Source of the DNA: Gemmatimonadota bacterium
Lineage (GTDB): Bacteria > Gemmatimonadota > Gemmatimonadetes > Gemmatimonadales > Gemmatimonadaceae
NCBI GenBank assembly: GCA_020161135.1
Contig: JAIUOB010000004.1
Coordinates: 186,001-250,000, forward strand
Length of the DNA: 64,000 bases
Reading direction: 5' to 3'
Shown here in pieces: positions 59,960 to 64,000 of this stretch (position 1 is its first letter; each line of letters begins with the position of its first letter). The position numbers and the translations under genes were made by a program. Under the pieces are notes generated by a model. That model saw nothing but the letters and a program-made list of their open reading frames with translations, made no database searches and was not told where the DNA came from.

Positions 59960-62095
59960 ATGCCTGCCAAGACCGCTGTCCGGTCGGCGCCCCGGGGGCT
60001 CGTGCGCGGTGACGCGCCGCGAGCCGGCTTCGATTGGCGCCGCATCGCCTACCACACGCTCGTCTCGCGCGCCCTCGATGATCTCGAGGAGGCCACGAAT
60101 CGCAACCGGTCCGGCGTCCCCCGCGAGCATCAGGTGCTGTACCAGTTCTCGGCGCGCGGGCATGACATGGCGCAGGTCATCCTCGGGTCGCTGCTCACCG
60201 GCCGGCACGATGGCGTGGGCGCCTACTATCGCTCCCGGCCCCTGCTCCTCTCGCTCGGCCTCAGCATTGCCGACGCGCATGGCAGCCCGCTCGGTCGCTC
60301 GGGCGGCTTCAGTGATGGCCGGGACATCGGCGTGGTGTGCAACCTGCCGCGTCCGGGGCAGGGTGCCAGCGTGTTGCCCATGGCAGGCGACGTGGGCGGG
60401 CAGTACACGCCGGCCGCTGGGTGGGCCCAGAACATCGTCTATCACCGCGACACGTTGCAGGACGATGGCTATGCGTTCGCCATGAGCGTCGCACTGGGCG
60501 GCGATGCCTCGGTGGCCACCAACGGTTTCTGGGCGGCACTCACCATGGCCACCACGCTGTCGCTCCCGATGCTCTTCTACATCGAAGACAACGATCTGGG
60601 CATCAGCGTGCGCGGCGACATGCAGACGCCGGGTGGCGACATCGCCCGCAACCTCGCGTCGTTCACGAATCTCCACGTGCTGAGCGGCGACGGCTGCGAT
60701 CCGCACGAGGCTGCGGGGCTGCTGCAGCAGGGCGTCGAGCACGTGCGCGGCGGCAACGGCCCGGCGCTGGTGCGCCTCACGGTACCACGCCTCAGCAGCC
60801 ACTCGGGCCCCGACAACCAGAAGGGGTACCGCTCGGAGGCCGAGATCGCCGACGACCTCGCGCGTGATCCGCTCCCGCGGCTGCGCGACTATCTCGTGCC
60901 CGCGGTCATGAGTGCGCCGGAGTGGTCCGCACTCGAGGCCGAGGTGTCCCGCGATGTGACGGCTGCCGTGGAGGCGGCGCGCGCGCGCCCCATGCCCGAT
61001 CCCACCATCGTGCACCGCCACGTCTTCGCCGAGCCGGGCGAGGAGGACGCCGCGATGGGCGGCATGCGGCAGGCAGAGCGTGCGGCGCTGGGCGGCACGG
61101 ATGTGCCAGCAGAGGACGGCGACCTGCTCCGCTTCGCCGAAGCCATCCGGCGCACCTTGCGGCACGAGTTGGCGGTCAACGACCGCGTCGTGGTGTTCGG
61201 CGAGGACGTGGGGCGGAAGGGTGGCGTGCACCTCGTCACCGAAGGCCTGCAGAAGCAGTTCGGCGCGCAGCGGGTGTTCGACACCAGCCTGAGTGAGGAA
61301 GGCATCATCGGGCGCGCCGTGGCGCTGGCCATTGGCGGGCTCGTGCCGGTGGCAGAGATCCAGTTCCGGAAGTATGCCGACCCGGCCGCCGAGCAGCTCA
61401 ACAACTGCGGCACCATGCGCTGGCGCACGGCCAATCGATTCGCGGCCCCGATCGTGGTGCGCATGCCCGGCGGCTTCGGCAAGGATGTGGGCGACCCCTG
61501 GCACTCCCTGAGCGACGAAGTGCGCTTCGCCCACGCCTACGGTTGGCAGGTGGCCATGCCCAGCAACGCCGCCGACGCGGTGGGGCTGCTCCGCGCAGCC
61601 ATGCGGAGTCCCAACCCGACCATCTTCTTCGAGCACCGGTCGCTGCTGATGACCGGCGATGGCAGCGCGCGCTACCCTGGCGACGAATATGTGCTGCCTT
61701 TCGGGCGCGGTTCGGTACTGAGAGCAGGTTCTGCTGCCACTTTGGTCACCTGGGGCGCCATGGTGCACCGCTGCCGGGAGGCCGTCGAGCGCGTCGGCGC
61801 GGACATCGAACTCATCGACATGCGCACCGTGTCCCCCTGGGATCGCGCGCTCGTGCTCCAATCGGTCGAAAAGACCGGACGGTGCCTCGTGGTGCACGAG
61901 GACAACCTGACCGCGGGCTTCGGGGCGGAGATCGCCGCGACGGTGGCCGAGGACGCCTTCTGGTATCTCGACGCGCCGGTACGCCGCCTGGCCCCGCGGG
62001 ACATTCCGGTGCCGTACCACACCGATCTGCTGGATGCCGTCGTCCCCACGGTCGACGCGATTGCCGCCGACCTCGTGACGCTCATCACGACCTGA
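59960..62095 (+). CDS. fused E1 alpha-beta subunit of 2-oxoisovalerate (branched-chain) dehydrogenase complex
   Basis: About 711 residues from ATG 59960 (GTG 59954 is also in frame). The alpha part (about 1-345) binds thiamine diphosphate: GDASVATNGFWAALTMATTLSLPMLFYIEDNDLGIS, with the GDx...N motif. The beta part (about 385-711) begins LRFAEAIRRTLRHELAVNDRVVVFGEDVGRKGGVHLVTEGLQKQFG and includes EIQFRKYADPAAEQLNN and MPGGFGKDVGDPWHS. Alpha and beta are separate genes in most bacteria, but fusions occur in Bacteroidetes-like lineages. E2 and E3 are not here. It is divergent from paaG. Confidence 0.9.
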   Translation: MPAKTAVRSAPRGLVRGDAPRAGFDWRRIAYHTLVSRALDDLEEATNRNRSGVPREHQVLYQFSARGHDMAQVILGSLLTGRHDGVGAYYRSRPLLLSLGLSIADAHGSPLGRSGGFSDGRDIGVVCNLPRPGQGASVLPMAGDVGGQYTPAAGWAQNIVYHRDTLQDDGYAFAMSVALGGDASVATNGFWAALTMATTLSLPMLFYIEDNDLGISVRGDMQTPGGDIARNLASFTNLHVLSGDGCDPHEAAGLLQQGVEHVRGGNGPALVRLTVPRLSSHSGPDNQKGYRSEAEIADDLARDPLPRLRDYLVPAVMSAPEWSALEAEVSRDVTAAVEAARARPMPDPTIVHRHVFAEPGEEDAAMGGMRQAERAALGGTDVPAEDGDLLRFAEAIRRTLRHELAVNDRVVVFGEDVGRKGGVHLVTEGLQKQFGAQRVFDTSLSEEGIIGRAVALAIGGLVPVAEIQFRKYADPAAEQLNNCGTMRWRTANRFAAPIVVRMPGGFGKDVGDPWHSLSDEVRFAHAYGWQVAMPSNAADAVGLLRAAMRSPNPTIFFEHRSLLMTGDGSARYPGDEYVLPFGRGSVLRAGSAATLVTWGAMVHRCREAVERVGADIELIDMRTVSPWDRALVLQSVEKTGRCLVVHEDNLTAGFGAEIAATVAEDAFWYLDAPVRRLAPRDIPVPYHTDLLDAVVPTVDAIAADLVTLITT

Positions 62096-62123
62096 CAGTC
62101 CGGGAGCAGTTACTCTACCCTAT

Positions 62124-62149
62124 CGGATTGTGCGGAACCGCACGATCCG
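62124..62149. promoter_or_regulatory. 26-bp dyad in the ompA upstream region
   Basis: CGGATTGTGCGG and CCGCACGATCCG are 12-base inverted arms with one mismatch around AA. The two-base centre makes a protein-binding operator more likely than a hairpin. A second inverted pair, CGATACG (62167-62173) and CGTATCG (62188-62194), and a TAGTAT (62213-62218) lie downstream before the OmpA gene. Confidence 0.4.
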
Positions 62150-62299
62150 GGCGGAGCCGTGAGGGACGATACGCCACTGGACTGTGACGTATCGCCATCG
62201 GCTTCAAGGGTTTAGTATTGCGATGCCGTTCGGGACCGTTGTCCCGGTCGGCCGAGGGGGTCAACGCCCCCGGGATCAGGCTCTATCACAGAGGTCTCC

Positions 62300-63898
62300 A
62301 TGACACGAAAGCTGGTCGGACTCTCGCTGCTCGCCGCCGTCGCGGCGGTTTCGACGGCCCAGGCCCAGAACCTTGGCGAACGCGTCGAAGTCGGCGTCTT
62401 CGGACAGTTCACGAAGATCGATGACAAGATCCGGATGGACAACGTGCTCGGCATCGGTGGCCGCGCCGGCATCTCCGTCTACAAGTGGCTCGGCGCCGAA
62501 GCCGACATTCAGATCGGCAAGACGAAGGCCACGCGCAATCCGTTCGAGGACATCACGTATCGTCCCTTCCACGGCTACGGCACGCTCACGCTGCCGATGA
62601 CGCCGTCGAAGAAGGCGTCACTCATCCTCGGCGCGGGCTACGTGAACTCGGTGTATGCCGGCCGCTCGACCGCCAACGAGTACGAGGACGGCTTCTCGGC
62701 GCTCGCCGGGCTCAAGTTCTGCGGCAACAGCAAGTGGGGCATGCGCCTCGACGGCATCATTGACCGCAATCCGTCCCCGAATGAGCAGGAGCTCACGGGC
62801 ACGTCGATGAACTTCGGCGGCCGCGTCGGGGTGTCGTACGCGCTGCGCGGCGCCTGCGCGACGGTCACGCCGTTCGACTGGGCGCTCAAGATCGATCCGT
62901 CCAGCGCCACGGTGAATCGCGGCCAGAACCGTCAGTTCGCGCTCAGCGCGGCCGACGCGCAGCAGAAGCCGATCGAGCTGCGCAAGGTGCAGAACCTGAC
63001 CTGCTCGTCGAGCGACGCGAACGTGGCCACGGTGGACAACACCGGCAAGGTGACGGCCGTGCGCAACGGCACCGCCGAGATCACCTGCAAGGGCATCGTG
63101 AAGAAGCTCGAGCGCACCGCCCGCGCGACGGTTACCGTGCCGCCGCCGAACTGGACGCTCACCGTTTCGCCGCGCAATGGCACGGCGATGGTCGGCAACA
63201 CCGTGCCGTTCACGGCGCGCGCGGTGGATGCGGACAACGTCGACCTCGGCGCCGTCACGTGGAGCTCGTCGAACAACGGCATCGCGACGGTCAGCAACGG
63301 CACGGTGACGTGCGTCGCTGCAGGGACCGTGACGATCACGGCCAGCAAGACCGCCTACGGCAGCACCAAGAGCGAGACCACGTCGGTGACGTGCAACGCG
63401 CCGCCGCCGCCGCCGGCCGCCCGCGTCGCGCTCGACCAGACGCTGTTCGACTTCGACCGCGCGATGGTCCTCAAGGCGGGCAACGACACGCTCAAGGTCG
63501 TGCTCGAGGCGATGAAGCGCATCCCGACGCTGCGCATCTCGATCGAGGGGCACACCGACTGGTACGGCAGCGAGGCGTACAACAGCAAGCTCGCCAAGAG
63601 CCGTGCCGAGGCGGTCACCAAGCAGCTCCTCAAGCTGGCCGGCAAGGACGCGGACAGCATCAAGGACCGCATCGTGACGTCGAGCTTCGGTGAGCAGTGC
63701 GTCGTCACGCGTGACGGCGACACCGAGCAGGAGCCGCCGCCGGCCGATCGCAGCAAGATCAGCGCGGCCAACCGCAAGGCGCAGTCGCCCAACCGCCGCG
63801 TGGAGATCTGGCAGCTCCTCGACGGCAAGGGCGCGCCGACCGGCTGCCGCTCGGCCGACGAGCGCAACCAGCGCGTGAGCTTCGGCGATCTGAAGTAA
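62300..63898 (+). CDS. OmpA family protein: beta barrel, two BIG2 Ig-like domains, peptidoglycan-binding domain
   Basis: A 532-residue outer-membrane protein. Its signal peptide (LVGLSLLAAVAAVSTAQAQ) is followed by an eight-strand barrel (about 22-190: VEVGVFGQFTKIDDKIRMD ... NFGGRVGVSYALRG). Two Ig-like domains come next (about 195-275 and 285-370), each with the S-x-x-x-x-ATV-x-x-G pattern. After a Pro run (APPPPPAA) the OmpA C-terminal domain binds peptidoglycan: LFDFDRAMVLKAG, RISIEGHTDWYGSEAYNSKLAKSRAEAV, NRRVEIW. Several Cys pairs lie in the Ig-like part. It stands alone with a 204-base leader region and GAGGT eight bases upstream of ATG. Confidence 0.92.
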   Translation: MTRKLVGLSLLAAVAAVSTAQAQNLGERVEVGVFGQFTKIDDKIRMDNVLGIGGRAGISVYKWLGAEADIQIGKTKATRNPFEDITYRPFHGYGTLTLPMTPSKKASLILGAGYVNSVYAGRSTANEYEDGFSALAGLKFCGNSKWGMRLDGIIDRNPSPNEQELTGTSMNFGGRVGVSYALRGACATVTPFDWALKIDPSSATVNRGQNRQFALSAADAQQKPIELRKVQNLTCSSSDANVATVDNTGKVTAVRNGTAEITCKGIVKKLERTARATVTVPPPNWTLTVSPRNGTAMVGNTVPFTARAVDADNVDLGAVTWSSSNNGIATVSNGTVTCVAAGTVTITASKTAYGSTKSETTSVTCNAPPPPPAARVALDQTLFDFDRAMVLKAGNDTLKVVLEAMKRIPTLRISIEGHTDWYGSEAYNSKLAKSRAEAVTKQLLKLAGKDADSIKDRIVTSSFGEQCVVTRDGDTEQEPPPADRSKISAANRKAQSPNRRVEIWQLLDGKGAPTGCRSADERNQRVSFGDLK

Positions 63899-63985
63899 CG
63901 CGGAGACGCGGAGATCAATGAGACGGCCCCGGTCGAGCTTCGCTCGACCGGGGCCGCTTCATTTCTACGCGGAGGCGCGGAGGCG
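63899..63985. repeat. GCGGAG-family repeats around the terminator
   Basis: CGCGGAGACGCGGAG lies right after the OmpA stop (63899-63913) and CGCGGAGGCGCGGAGGCG after the hairpin (about 63968-63985). These are the same motif family as at 14552-14586 and inside paaH. Confidence 0.8.
63924..63956 (+). terminator. hairpin terminator after the OmpA gene
   Basis: A perfect 15-bp stem (CGGCCCCGGTCGAGC with GCTCGACCGGGGCCG) and a three-base loop TTC, followed by CTTCATTTCT. It starts 26 bases after the stop codon. Confidence 0.85.
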
Positions 63986-64000
63986 CTTCGCGCCGCGTCA

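Noticed and set aside
62218..62424. A 68-codon frame overlapping the OmpA start
   Set aside because: It runs through the leader into the OmpA coding region in another frame and has no recognisable sequence.
1..64000. tRNA, rRNA, riboswitch, prophage, integrase or insertion-sequence genes
   Set aside because: I looked for tRNA T-loop and CCA-type signatures, rRNA stretches, transposase DDE motifs and phage structural genes and saw none; the coding content is continuous housekeeping and secretion genes.

Overview
This is a very GC-rich stretch (roughly 70% G+C) from a Gram-negative-type bacterium with a two-membrane envelope: it carries a type II secretion secretin, an OmpA-type porin, lipoprotein signal peptides and a PagL-like lipid A deacylase. 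A DUF1800/DUF1501 Tat-secreted pair, many secreted M28, S9 and S41 peptidases with Gly-Arg-Gly low-complexity inserts, TolB-like propeller fusions and BIG2 (Ig-like) domains together suggest Gemmatimonadota (Gemmatimonas-like). This is an inference from gene content; no rRNA is present to settle it. I see no tRNA, rRNA, CRISPR array, insertion sequence, integrase or phage gene. The window looks like ordinary chromosome, tightly packed, with no gap over about 240 bases between genes.

Layout. 1-2279: the end of an S41 peptidase lipoprotein and a secreted LolA-like protein. 2333-11522: a compact nine-gene type II secretion (T2SS) operon, gspH-I-J-K-L-M(C)-D-E-F, whose neighbours overlap by a few bases. 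11676-14550: a DUF1800/DUF1501 pair closed by a strong hairpin. 14663-19368: an M28 peptidase, a divergent 14-repeat propeller lipoprotein, and a DinB-family protein. 19486-25125: a sugar/glycan set (DUF1080, nucleoside-type MFS permease, CutC, GH20 hexosaminidase) followed by a membrane site-2-protease-like protein. 25153-34700 (minus strand): a six-gene run (secreted unknown, GNAT, TIM-barrel isomerase, amidohydrolase, acyl-CoA ligase, Gfo/Idh oxidoreductase) preceded by a DAO-type oxidoreductase, an S41 lipoprotein and a small unknown protein. 34811-51061: secreted hydrolases (two S9, one M28, a GGT fusion), a HEAT/cyclophilin fusion, an orphan chemoreceptor, a PagL-like protein and an unknown conserved protein. 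51031-52339: a small ABC pair next to a 32-bp tandem repeat. 52340-59858 (minus strand): a phenylacetate lower-pathway operon, paaG-paaH-paaJ-paaY-paaZ, with a MATE exporter at its end. 59960-62095: a fused E1 alpha/beta branched-chain 2-oxoacid dehydrogenase. 62300-63898: an OmpA protein with Ig-like domains, closed by a perfect hairpin terminator.

How the parts fit. The window is dominated by export and by extracytoplasmic peptide and sugar breakdown: most peptidases have Sec or lipoprotein signals, and the T2SS can carry folded proteins over the outer membrane. The paa genes take ring-epoxidised phenylacetyl-CoA to acetyl-CoA and succinyl-CoA, but the ring epoxidase (paaABCDE) and CoA ligase (paaK) are not in this window.

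The points most worth a second look are: a pseudopilin gene whose only possible start codon leaves it without a leader peptide; a GspM-GspC fusion; a three-part propeller/S41-helical/GGT fusion; a copy of a GCGGAG-type repeat translated in frame inside paaH; and the same repeat family next to two hairpin terminators.
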